Below are positions 34,888-42,259 of a stretch of 64,000 nt of DNA, one piece after another. The notes under the pieces are model-generated. The model did not search any database. It was not told the origin of the DNA and was given only the letters and a program-made list of their open reading frames with translations. The stretch lies in NCBI RefSeq assembly GCF_963664735.1, contig NZ_OY761553.1, positions 4,878,408-4,942,407 of the forward strand. Direction: 5' to 3'. The translations under genes were made by a program, and so were the position numbers. Numbering within the stretch: position 1 is the first letter of the stretch; each line of letters begins with the position of its first letter. The stretch is from an uncultured Cohaesibacter sp. Its GTDB lineage: Bacteria > Pseudomonadota > Alphaproteobacteria > Rhizobiales > Cohaesibacteraceae.

Positions 34888-35304
34888 ATGTCGATCGAGA
34901 TAGATGATGACTATCGTCCTTCGGATAGTGAGCCCTTCATGAATGAACGGCAGGTTGAATATTTTCGTCTTAAGCTTCAAGCGTGGAAAGACGATATTCT
35001 GAAGGAAAGCCGTGAAACTTTGCAGCATCTTCAGAATGAAAACTCAAATCATCCGGATCTGGTGGACAGGGCTTCTTCTGAAACTGACCGGGCTATCGAG
35101 TTGCGTGCGCGTGACCGGCAGAGAAAACTGATTTCAAAAATCGATGCTGCCTTGAAGCGGATTGAAGATGGATCTTACGGCTATTGCGAAGATACCGGAG
35201 AGCCTATTTCGCTTAAGCGTCTTGATGCGAGACCAACCGCAACGTTGTCGATCGAAGCTCAGGAACGCCACGAGCGCAGAGAAAAAGTATATCGCGACGA
35301 CTGA
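34888..35304 (+). CDS. dksA: DksA-family RNA polymerase-binding regulator with one zinc-site cysteine
   Basis: Transcription factor that enters the RNA polymerase secondary channel and, with ppGpp, adjusts promoters in starvation. The 138-residue protein has the coiled-coil ending ALKRIEDGSYGYC and the C-terminal block EPISLKRLDARPTATLSIEA. Only one cysteine of the four-Cys zinc site is kept (YCEDTG, then Ser where CIDC-type members have Cys), as in alphaproteobacterial DksA. AAGGGG before the ATG at 34888 supports that start rather than the upstream frame opening at 34825. Its position inside the flagellar locus is notable. Confidence 0.9.
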   Translation: MSIEIDDDYRPSDSEPFMNERQVEYFRLKLQAWKDDILKESRETLQHLQNENSNHPDLVDRASSETDRAIELRARDRQRKLISKIDAALKRIEDGSYGYCEDTGEPISLKRLDARPTATLSIEAQERHERREKVYRDD

Positions 35305-35369
35305 TTGTCTTTTGGCTGGTGCTGTCAGTCCGGGCGCAATCTGTCTGTCGGAAGGTGTTTCAATAATAG

Positions 35370-35405
35370 AAGGCGCGGATCATGGAGAAAGATCCGCGCC
35401 TTTTA
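35370..35405. terminator. Bidirectional terminator between dksA and flgH
   Basis: AAGGCGCGGATC (35370-35381) pairs with GATCCGCGCCTT (35391-35402) around a nine-base loop, followed by T residues. It lies between convergent genes. Confidence 0.88.
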
Positions 35406-35548
35406 TATGTGATCAGGCCAAATTGGGGAGCATGGATCTGATCACGGTTGAGAGACCACATGGGGAGCGGGTCTCTTCAAGACCAATGCCGGTGGTTATC
35501 GGTATTGGTGGGGAGCTTGGGAGCTGCGGGCCGGAGCCCGCAACGGGG

Positions 35549-36295
35549 TTAGAACGGTAGGATGATGTCCATGACCTGCTGACCATAGCGAGGCTGTTGA
35601 ACATCGGTGAGCTGTCCGCGACCACCATATGCGATGCGGGCCTCGGCAATTTTTTCAGACTCGATCGTGTTGTCTGACGCAATGTCTTCAGGCCGGACAA
35701 TGCCGGCAACGAGGATTTCGCGTACCTCGAAGTTGACCCGGATCTCCTGTCTGCCTTCAATGACCAGATTGCCGTTAGGCAGGACTTGCAGGACGACAGC
35801 GGCAACAGATGTGTCGATCGTTTCAGAGCGGTCGATTGCACCACTTCCTTCGGACGATGAACTGGAAGAGGCATTTGCCAGAGACGATGCGTCAATGTCT
35901 TTGCTGATCCCTGAAAGGGCGCTTGTCAGAACAGAGCCTACAGATCCGGAAAGACCGACATCGTCGCTGCCGCTTCTGCTTCTGGAGCTGGTGTTATCCA
36001 TTTTCGCGCTATCGGTGATGCTGACTGCGACTGTAAGAATGTCTCCGACTTTGTTTGCTCGCTGATCCTTGAAGAATTTGCGGGCCCCTGTCTGCCAAAG
36101 CGAGTTCGGGCTATAGGCTGCCGGTTGAACTGTTGGCATTGGCATTTGTACTGGCCGGTAGCCTTTTTGTGTCGTCGGGTTGCTAATCGAGCTCAAAGCC
36201 GGTTCTTTGCCAATGTTTTTGAGGCGCTCGCCAGCACCGCAAGCACTGAGAGCTGAGGCCATGAGGCTGATGGTTATGATGTGGCTCAGTTTCAT
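35549..36295 (-). CDS. flgH: Flagellar L-ring lipoprotein FlgH
   Basis: Outer-membrane ring subunit of 248 residues. The signal ends in a lipobox LSAC (Cys19). The mature protein has the FlgH features SLWQTGARKFFKDQRANKVG and LTVAVSITDSAKM, and ends with the QPRYGQQVMDIILPF motif. It is the last gene of flgF-flgG-flgA-flgH, two bases from the flgA stop. Confidence 0.95.
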   Translation of the reverse strand: MKLSHIITISLMASALSACGAGERLKNIGKEPALSSISNPTTQKGYRPVQMPMPTVQPAAYSPNSLWQTGARKFFKDQRANKVGDILTVAVSITDSAKMDNTSSRSRSGSDDVGLSGSVGSVLTSALSGISKDIDASSLANASSSSSSEGSGAIDRSETIDTSVAAVVLQVLPNGNLVIEGRQEIRVNFEVREILVAGIVRPEDIASDNTIESEKIAEARIAYGGRGQLTDVQQPRYGQQVMDIILPF

Positions 36296-36297
36296 GA

Positions 36298-37338
36298 TCA
36301 GTTAGCTCCAAGTGAGGCCACGGTCTGCAATGGCTTGCTTATTTTAAGAAGGCCATGGTCAATGATTTCAGCGCGGACAATGCGATTGGTCTGTGCATTC
36401 TGAACCGGAATAATGTCGCCCTTGGTTCCGTTGGCCAATGCCTTGCCCATGATTGAGAGGCTCAAGTTTCCGGCGTCAAAGGTGATCGTTACCGTGTCTG
36501 ATCTTTTCACCATGTCGGGTGCTGTAAAGTAGGCGCTGTTGGCGATCATTCCGGCGCGCATGGTCTGTTTGACTGCCATCCCGACAACTTCATTGATTTC
36601 AGCAGGGTTAGCCAGTCGGGCTTTTTGAAGCGGCATGCGTGTAAGGATTACGTCATTTTCAGTGACAACCTCGCCGCGCTGTACGGCTCGGGTCATGACC
36701 GGAACCATGACCGTTTCCATCGCATGTCCGTTCAGGTGGATCGCTCCCAGATCGTCACGTCCGTAGATGAACAGATTTGCAACGAAACGGCCGCTCATTC
36801 TGTCGAACTTGAGGTCCCGGATTTCGAATGGTGAAATTCCGTCTGGCGCGGCATGCTGATCAGCCAAATGGCCGTTTAGCTCGATGTCGAGTTTGGCATC
36901 GGATGAGACATATCCTTTGGATTTCATCTGGTCTTCAAGGCCTTTGAAAATGTCAGCCTCAGTGACAAGTTCCGAGAGGCGCGACACTTTGACAACAGAG
37001 ATATTGTTGGTCGAGACTTTACGAAGACCTGCGCGCAATGCTGCTTCAACAACTCGGTCAGCCTGGATCGTGCCGCTCTGCCCCAGAGATGGAGACCTGA
37101 ATACCGCCTTATTGGCAAAATTGCCGACATTCTTGAAGAGATCTCCAAGGGTGACCAATCTGCTATCGACGGTGACGTTCTGTCTCAGGATCGCAGTATC
37201 TGCGTCTAGTGTTGCTGCCGTTGCCGTCTGAGCAAGCAGCAGACAGGCCAAGGCGAGCTTGAGCATCAGCCATTGAGCTCTCGCTGCTTGTAAAATCAGT
37301 CTCAGGCTTTCTGCGCGGATGTTAAATGAGTGTTTCAT
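36298..37338 (-). CDS. flgA: Flagellar P-ring assembly chaperone FlgA
   Basis: Periplasmic chaperone needed to assemble FlgI into the P-ring. The 346-residue precursor has a hydrophobic signal (LMLKLALACLLLAQTATA) after an N-terminal extension of about 24 residues; an internal Met at 37266 could be an alternative start, but AGG precedes the ATG at 37338. The C-terminal SAF-like domain has RAVQRGEVVTENDVILTRMP and the final VQNAQTNRIVRAEI block. It is longer than E. coli FlgA (219 residues), as is common in alphaproteobacteria. Confidence 0.9.
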   Translation of the reverse strand: MKHSFNIRAESLRLILQAARAQWLMLKLALACLLLAQTATAATLDADTAILRQNVTVDSRLVTLGDLFKNVGNFANKAVFRSPSLGQSGTIQADRVVEAALRAGLRKVSTNNISVVKVSRLSELVTEADIFKGLEDQMKSKGYVSSDAKLDIELNGHLADQHAAPDGISPFEIRDLKFDRMSGRFVANLFIYGRDDLGAIHLNGHAMETVMVPVMTRAVQRGEVVTENDVILTRMPLQKARLANPAEINEVVGMAVKQTMRAGMIANSAYFTAPDMVKRSDTVTITFDAGNLSLSIMGKALANGTKGDIIPVQNAQTNRIVRAEIIDHGLLKISKPLQTVASLGAN

Positions 37339-37348
37339 TTTACCTGCC

Positions 37349-38134
37349 CTAGCTTAGCTGAGATGTGGCGGACAACATGTCGTCGGCAGCCTGAATAACG
37401 CGAGAATTCATTTCATATGCGCGCTGGGCGGCAATCAGATCTGAAATCTCGGTCACCGAGTTGACGTTGGCGCTTTCCAGATACCCTTGCAGGAGGTTGC
37501 CATAGCCATCTTCGTTAGGAGTGGCAACTTGAGGCGCGCCGCTTGATCCTGATTCAAGGAACAGGTTGTCGCCCATGGGTTCCAGACCTGCTTTGTTAAC
37601 AAAGCGGGCCATTGTGAACTGTCCGAGGGTTGTTGTGGTTGTTGCATTACCAACAGTAACCTGAACCTCTCCATCGTTGCTGATGGTGATGTCCTTGGTG
37701 TCGTCGGGGAAGGTGATGCCCGGCTGTACAACGTAGCCGTCGGCGGTTACCAGACGCCCCTGGCTATCCATTTCGAATGAGCCATCTCTTGTGTAGGCGG
37801 TGCGTCCATCCGGAAGCGTTATCTGGAAATATCCCTCACCACGGATGGCAACGTCCAGTTCCTTGTTGGTCGATTCAAGTTCGCCCTGAGACATGATGCG
37901 GGACGTGGCTGCCAGTCGAACACCGGAACCGATCTGAACGCCGACAGGCACCTCGTTACCCTGAGCGGATGAGTTGGAACCGGAACGGCGCAGATCCTGA
38001 TAGAGAAGGTCCTGGAATTGGGCTCTCTGTTTCTTGTAGCCGGTGGTTCGCATGTTGGCGATGTTGTTCGACGTGACCTCGACGTTGCGTTCCTGCGCCA
38101 TCATGCCTGTGGATGCGATATGGAGTGCTCTCAT
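37349..38134 (-). CDS. flgG: Distal rod protein FlgG
   Basis: Main component of the distal rod, 261 residues as expected. It has MRALHIASTGMMAQERNVEV and NNIANMRTTGYKKQRAQF at the N-terminus, the rod-specific insert after QDLLYQDLRRSGS, and the C-terminal ESANVNSVTEISDLIAAQRAYEM. GGAG precedes the ATG by eight bases. It is the second gene of flgF-flgG-flgA-flgH, 24 bases after flgF. Confidence 0.95.
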   Translation of the reverse strand: MRALHIASTGMMAQERNVEVTSNNIANMRTTGYKKQRAQFQDLLYQDLRRSGSNSSAQGNEVPVGVQIGSGVRLAATSRIMSQGELESTNKELDVAIRGEGYFQITLPDGRTAYTRDGSFEMDSQGRLVTADGYVVQPGITFPDDTKDITISNDGEVQVTVGNATTTTTLGQFTMARFVNKAGLEPMGDNLFLESGSSGAPQVATPNEDGYGNLLQGYLESANVNSVTEISDLIAAQRAYEMNSRVIQAADDMLSATSQLS

Positions 38135-38158
38135 TTTCGATCTCCTGCTTTGTTAGCG

Positions 38159-38899
38159 TCAGGCGTTTAGTCTGCCGAGTTTATCGATTGCTGTTTCGCG
38201 CAAGTCATTCGTTTCCTTTAGTGCATTAGCCAGAGAACCATATGCTCTTGAAACTTCGATCATGCGGGCAATTTCAACAACGCCGTGGACGTTGGATTGC
38301 TCTACATGACCGCCCATCACGTTAGGTGTTTCGACGGGAACGGGATTTTCGCCAATGAACAGCGAGCGGCCTTCTTTCTTGAGTGTCCGCAGATTGTCAA
38401 AGGTCACGACCTGCAGACGACCCAACTCTCCTTGATCGGAGGTGATCAAGCCGTCGCGCGAAATTTGAATACCGTCGTCTTCTTGAGTGATGTTGATAGG
38501 GCCATCGGTGCCGAGTACCGGATATCCATCCGTTGTTACCAGCTGTCCCTGTCCATTTACGTCAAACTCGCCATTGCGGGTGTAACGCTGACCGTTCGGT
38601 GTATTGACGACAAAGAAGGACGTGTCGTCGTTCATTGCGGCATTCAGCGGATTGCTGGTCGCGATGATGTCTCCAGGCTCCATTTCCTGAATGATGACGT
38701 CGTCCTGAACGTAGGAAAGCTTTTTATCCGAAGAGCGGAAATCGTTCATTTCCGCTACCGGCATGATATATTCTTTGAACAGAAGGTTATCGGACTTGTA
38801 ACCAGCTGTATTAATGTTCGCCAAGTTGTTGGCGATAACATCCATCTTGCGTCGCAGAGCCATCTGCCGCGTAAGACCTATGAGTTGAAGGTTCTCCAT
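38159..38899 (-). CDS. flgF: Proximal rod protein FlgF
   Basis: Rod protein of 246 residues from the Met at 38899, which gives the family N-terminus MENLQLIGLTRQMALRRKMD. The frame remains open upstream to 39046, but that part has no rod-protein character and would include the promoter. NNLANINTAGYKSDNLLF and the C-terminal EIARMIEVSRAYGSLANAL are typical. It is the first gene of the flgFGAH operon, under a sigma54 promoter at 38972-38986. Confidence 0.93.
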   Translation of the reverse strand: MENLQLIGLTRQMALRRKMDVIANNLANINTAGYKSDNLLFKEYIMPVAEMNDFRSSDKKLSYVQDDVIIQEMEPGDIIATSNPLNAAMNDDTSFFVVNTPNGQRYTRNGEFDVNGQGQLVTTDGYPVLGTDGPINITQEDDGIQISRDGLITSDQGELGRLQVVTFDNLRTLKKEGRSLFIGENPVPVETPNVMGGHVEQSNVHGVVEIARMIEVSRAYGSLANALKETNDLRETAIDKLGRLNA

Positions 38900-38971
38900 A
38901 ACCGTTAACCACTTTGCTCCCAATTGATGCGCATTTCTGCTCCCCAGCGTAATGCGTTCAGAGAATGTTAA

Positions 38972-38986
38972 GCATGAAGCGTGCCA
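38972..38986 (-). promoter_or_regulatory. Sigma54 -24/-12 promoter for flgF operon
   Basis: The minus strand reads TGGCACGCTTCATGC, with a perfect TGGCACG -24 element and GG and GC separated by ten bases. The -12 element is ATGCT instead of TTGCW. It lies 73 bases upstream of the flgF ATG. Confidence 0.78.
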
Positions 38987-39108
38987 AAATGCGAAAGCTA
39001 TATTTTTCAATGACTTAACATTATTTTGTCTAGGCAGGTTAGGCAAAATGGTAAGGTAAAAACGTCCGGTGGGAAAAAGTTGCCTATAAGCATAAGGCGC
39101 TAATTTGG

Positions 39109-39127
39109 AAAGGTTTTGTTAACCTTT
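39109..39127 (+). promoter_or_regulatory. Inverted repeat AAAGGTT-N5-AACCTTT upstream of fliL
   Basis: Perfect seven-base arms (39109-39115 and 39121-39127) flank TTGTT. It lies 62-80 bases before the fliL ATG, next to a CtrA-like element, and may bind a dimeric regulator. Confidence 0.4.
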
Positions 39128-39140
39128 TCTGCGGTATTTA

Positions 39141-39156
39141 TTAAGAGTCATTAACC
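39141..39156 (+). promoter_or_regulatory. CtrA-like site TTAA-N6-TTAACC upstream of fliL
   Basis: TTAAGAGTCATTAACC lies 34 bases before the fliL ATG. The half-sites are intact but the spacer is six rather than seven bases. fliL-fliM is CtrA-controlled in Caulobacter. Confidence 0.5.
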
Positions 39157-39189
39157 AAGATTTATGAATCGTTATCAGGCTGGGCAGTA

Positions 39190-39693
39190 ATGTCAGACGA
39201 ACAAGAAAATGGCGAAGATGGTGAAGGTGGTGCTTCTGGTGGCGGCAAGAAAAAGCTGATCATCATGATTGCGCTTGCGCTGCTGCTTCTTGGTGGAACC
39301 GGAGCCGGCGTTTACTTTTTCATGTTTGCTTCAGGTCCTTCAGAAGTGGTTGAACCTGAAAATGACCCCAATGCCGAGCCTGAAAGCAAAGCCTATTTCT
39401 ATGACTTGCCTGAATTGACAGTGAACCTGAACTCGCAGAACAGAAGGGCGCAGTATCTTCGTCTGAAAGTTTCGTTGGAATTGCTCAGTCAAGAGCAGGC
39501 AAGCAAAATTGAACCTTTTATGCCTCGGGTTCTGGATGCATTTCAGGTTTATCTGCGCGAATTGAGAACCCGGGATCTCGAAGGGTCTGCGGGCTTGTTT
39601 CGCCTGAAAAGAGAGCTTCTCAAGCGCATCAATGATGCAATCTATCCTGTGAAGGTGAATGATATTCTGTTTAAGGAGATCCTTATTCAGTAG
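39190..39693 (+). CDS. fliL: Flagellar motor protein FliL
   Basis: Inner-membrane protein of 167 residues that surrounds the stator and supports torque. A short polar N-terminus is followed by one membrane helix (about 19-40, LIIMIALALLLLGGTGAGVY) and a periplasmic stomatin-like domain with YFYDLPELTVNLNSQNRRAQ and the C-terminal DAIYPVKVNDILFKEILIQ. It is the first gene of fliL-fliM-DUF6468-motE, nine bases from fliM. Confidence 0.94.
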   Translation: MSDEQENGEDGEGGASGGGKKKLIIMIALALLLLGGTGAGVYFFMFASGPSEVVEPENDPNAEPESKAYFYDLPELTVNLNSQNRRAQYLRLKVSLELLSQEQASKIEPFMPRVLDAFQVYLRELRTRDLEGSAGLFRLKRELLKRINDAIYPVKVNDILFKEILIQ

Positions 39694-39701
39694 GGTGTGA
39701 C

Positions 39702-40868
39702 ATGGCAGACGACGACGATGACAGTGTAGACCTTATGGCCGATTGGGGCGCCGCTCTTGAAGAGCAAGGTGCCGGTAGTGCCGACGAAATGGCTGCGCAA
39801 TGGGCGGCGATGATCGATGAGCCGATGGACGGAGACGATGGTGCTTCGCGCGGTGCTGATCGTGTGCTCAATCAGGAAGAAATCGATAATCTGCTCGGCT
39901 TCAGTCTGGATGACGGTTTTGCCGGTGAGCGCAGTGGTGTGCGCGCCCTTATCGATTCCGCGATTGTCTCTTATGAACGATTGCCAATGCTGGAGATCGT
40001 CTTCGACCGTTTGGTTCGCATGACGACAACCAGTCTTCGCAACTTTACTTCCGATAACGTTGAAGTGTCTCTCGACTCTATCACGTCCATTCGTTTTGGC
40101 GACTATCTCAATTCTATTCCGTTGCCGGCCATTCTCACCGTTTTCAAGGCTGAGGAATGGGATAACCTGGGTCTTATTACGGTTGATTCCAGCCTGATTT
40201 ATTCGATCATTGACGTTTTGCTCGGTGGCGGACGGGGCACCTCTGCCATCCGCGTCGAAGGTCGCCCTTACACGACGATCGAGCTTAACCTTGTCCGTCA
40301 GATGATCGAGATCGTGCTTGAAGATGCCGAGGCTGCTTTTGCACCTCTTTCTCCGGTCAACTTTAAACTGGAGCGCCTTGAAACAAACCCTCGGTTCGCT
40401 GCGATTTCTCGCCCTGCAAATGCGGCAATTTTAGTTGAATTGCGTATTGATATGGAAGACCGAGGCGGCAAGATCGAAATGTTGCTGCCATATGCTACCA
40501 TTGAACCGATTCGGGATCTGCTTTTGCAGATGTTTATGGGTGAAAAGTTTGGTCGCGATCCGATCTGGGAGGGACATCTGGCAACTGAAGTGTATATGTC
40601 AGAGATACAGGTAGATGCCCTTTTGTTCGAAAAGAAAATGTCACTCAATGAAGTGATGAAGCTGGATGTTGGGCAAACCTTGATGCTGGATAGTGGGCCG
40701 GATGATCCTGTTCGTCTGAAGTGCGGGAACGTTAACCTCACCAAGGGGGTTATGGGCCAGCATAATGGGAATATCTCAGTTCAGGTTTCTAAGAAATTGA
40801 CAAAACCAAAAATGACGCTAGCCGCGTTTGAAAAAGCCGCTCAAGGCGGATCCGGAAAGGGTGAGTAG
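39702..40868 (+). CDS. fliM: Flagellar switch protein FliM
   Basis: C-ring switch protein of 388 residues that binds CheY-P and sets rotation direction. The CheY-P-binding motif LNQEEIDNLLGF is at residues 56-67 rather than at the extreme N-terminus; an acidic extension with MADWGAALEEQ and EMAAQWAAMID precedes it. The CheC-like middle domain (YERLPMLEIVFDRLVRMTT onward) and the C-terminal SpoA domain (residues about 295-365, VGQTLMLDSGPDDPVRLKCG) follow in order. It abuts the DUF6468 gene without a gap. Confidence 0.95.
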   Translation: MADDDDDSVDLMADWGAALEEQGAGSADEMAAQWAAMIDEPMDGDDGASRGADRVLNQEEIDNLLGFSLDDGFAGERSGVRALIDSAIVSYERLPMLEIVFDRLVRMTTTSLRNFTSDNVEVSLDSITSIRFGDYLNSIPLPAILTVFKAEEWDNLGLITVDSSLIYSIIDVLLGGGRGTSAIRVEGRPYTTIELNLVRQMIEIVLEDAEAAFAPLSPVNFKLERLETNPRFAAISRPANAAILVELRIDMEDRGGKIEMLLPYATIEPIRDLLLQMFMGEKFGRDPIWEGHLATEVYMSEIQVDALLFEKKMSLNEVMKLDVGQTLMLDSGPDDPVRLKCGNVNLTKGVMGQHNGNISVQVSKKLTKPKMTLAAFEKAAQGGSGKGE

Positions 40869-41429
40869 ATGTCTGCAGGAATGATGATTGAATTGCTTGT
40901 TGCTTTTTTGCTCGTTCTTACGATCGGCTATTGTATGACGCTTAATCGTCGGCTGAAGCGTCTTCGCAACGACGAAGAAGCCTTGCGGGCAACCATTGCA
41001 GAGTTGATCACTGCAACCGAGATTGCCGAGCGCGCCATTCTGGGTTTGAAAGCAACTGCCGGAGATTGCGACAAGAATTTGGCTCATCGGTTGATGGAAG
41101 CCGAGCGGCTTGCTTCTGAGCTTCAATATTATGTATCGCAGGGAGAGGGCGTTGTCGGGCGGCTTGTTAAAATTTCTGATGCAGTCCGCGGTGGTGCTGG
41201 GCAACAGGCATTGCCTGCTGCAGCGGCCCTCGAACCTGAAGTAGAGTTTGATCGTTCCTCGTCCCGCTATGGCAAAGTTTCCGCTCATGCGCACTATGAA
41301 ACCATAGAGCGAGAACGGACGGCACCGTTGGTGGAAGCTGTCGAAACGCCTCGTAGTTTGAAAGATGTTGCCGCAGCCACATCTGAACGTCTGATGGCAA
41401 TCAGGCAAAAGAGAGGTGTTGCTGCATGA
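40869..41429 (+). CDS. DUF6468 family membrane protein of the flagellar locus
   Basis: Protein of 186 residues with an N-terminal membrane helix (about 5-22, MIELLVAFLLVLTIGYCMTL) and a cytoplasmic helical region with LRATIAELITATEIAERAI and ASELQYYVSQGEGVV. It corresponds to the DUF6468 family found between fliM and motE in many alphaproteobacteria. Its stop overlaps the motE start (ATGA). The function is not known; constant position next to fliM and motE suggests a motor-associated role. Confidence 0.8.
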   Translation: MSAGMMIELLVAFLLVLTIGYCMTLNRRLKRLRNDEEALRATIAELITATEIAERAILGLKATAGDCDKNLAHRLMEAERLASELQYYVSQGEGVVGRLVKISDAVRGGAGQQALPAAAALEPEVEFDRSSSRYGKVSAHAHYETIERERTAPLVEAVETPRSLKDVAAATSERLMAIRQKRGVAA

Positions 41430-42139
41430 CCCAGGTTCGCTTGCTTCCCGTCGTTCTTATTGCTGTTGTCGGGTTGTTGTTTATCAAAGTTGCTCATCTG
41501 GTGGTGTATAGTGATTTTGTCGGCGGATCCACCATTCCGGCTCAGGCTCAGGAAGCTGCAGCACCTGCTCCAAAAGTAGAGCCTGCGGATGCTGCCGCGG
41601 CTCCGGAAAATACCGAGGCAGAACCGCCAAAAGACGCTAATGAGCCGCCTTCATTGGTTGAGGGCATGAAGGTTGATCCGACTCAGAGTTCTCGCTCAGA
41701 GCTTGCCATTCTTGAGCGTCTCGCCAATCGTCGCAAAGAGCTTGACGAGAGAGCCAAAAGCATCGAAATGCGTGAGGCTCTGCTCAAGGCCGCAGAAAAG
41801 CGCCTCCAACAGCGTGTCGATGAGCTGAAATCTATAGAGAAGTCCATTGAAATCGCCACAAAAAAGCGTAATGAGAAGCAGCAAGAAGATATTGCGCGTT
41901 TGGTTGCCATGTATTCGACGATGAAGTCAAAGCAGGCTGCCGAGATTTTCGAAGTTATGGATCAGGATATCTTGCTTGATATTGCCAAGTCGATGAAATC
42001 GCGCAAACTTGCGTCGATCATGGGCGAGATGAAAGCTGAATCGGCCAGTATCCTCAGTCGCGCGATTGCTGATAGTAACTCTCTTGATCCCAAAATGCTT
42101 TCGAAGCCTTCGGACGAGCTGCCCCAAATCGGTAACTGA
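41426..42139 (+). CDS. motE: MotE-like flagellar motility protein
   Basis: Periplasmic MotE-type protein of 237 residues; in Sinorhizobium MotE chaperones the periplasmic motor protein MotC. One N-terminal membrane or signal helix (about 5-26) is followed by an Ala/Pro/Glu-rich linker, a long coiled coil (about 85-150, LAILERLANRRKELDERAK) and a MgtE-N-like end with MYSTMKSKQAAEIFEVMDQD and LASIMGEMKAESASIL. No motC is visible, so the partner may differ. It overlaps the DUF6468 gene by four bases. Confidence 0.82.
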   Translation: MTQVRLLPVVLIAVVGLLFIKVAHLVVYSDFVGGSTIPAQAQEAAAPAPKVEPADAAAAPENTEAEPPKDANEPPSLVEGMKVDPTQSSRSELAILERLANRRKELDERAKSIEMREALLKAAEKRLQQRVDELKSIEKSIEIATKKRNEKQQEDIARLVAMYSTMKSKQAAEIFEVMDQDILLDIAKSMKSRKLASIMGEMKAESASILSRAIADSNSLDPKMLSKPSDELPQIGN

Positions 42140-42259
42140 TCAAATGGTAAATTCCTAGATTGTTTTACTGATTTTGGTAATTCGTGGGAAAGCATTTTCA
42201 TTTATTTTGGTCCTTGTGAAGAATGACCAATAATCCACTCGTTTACCAAGCGGCAGTTT

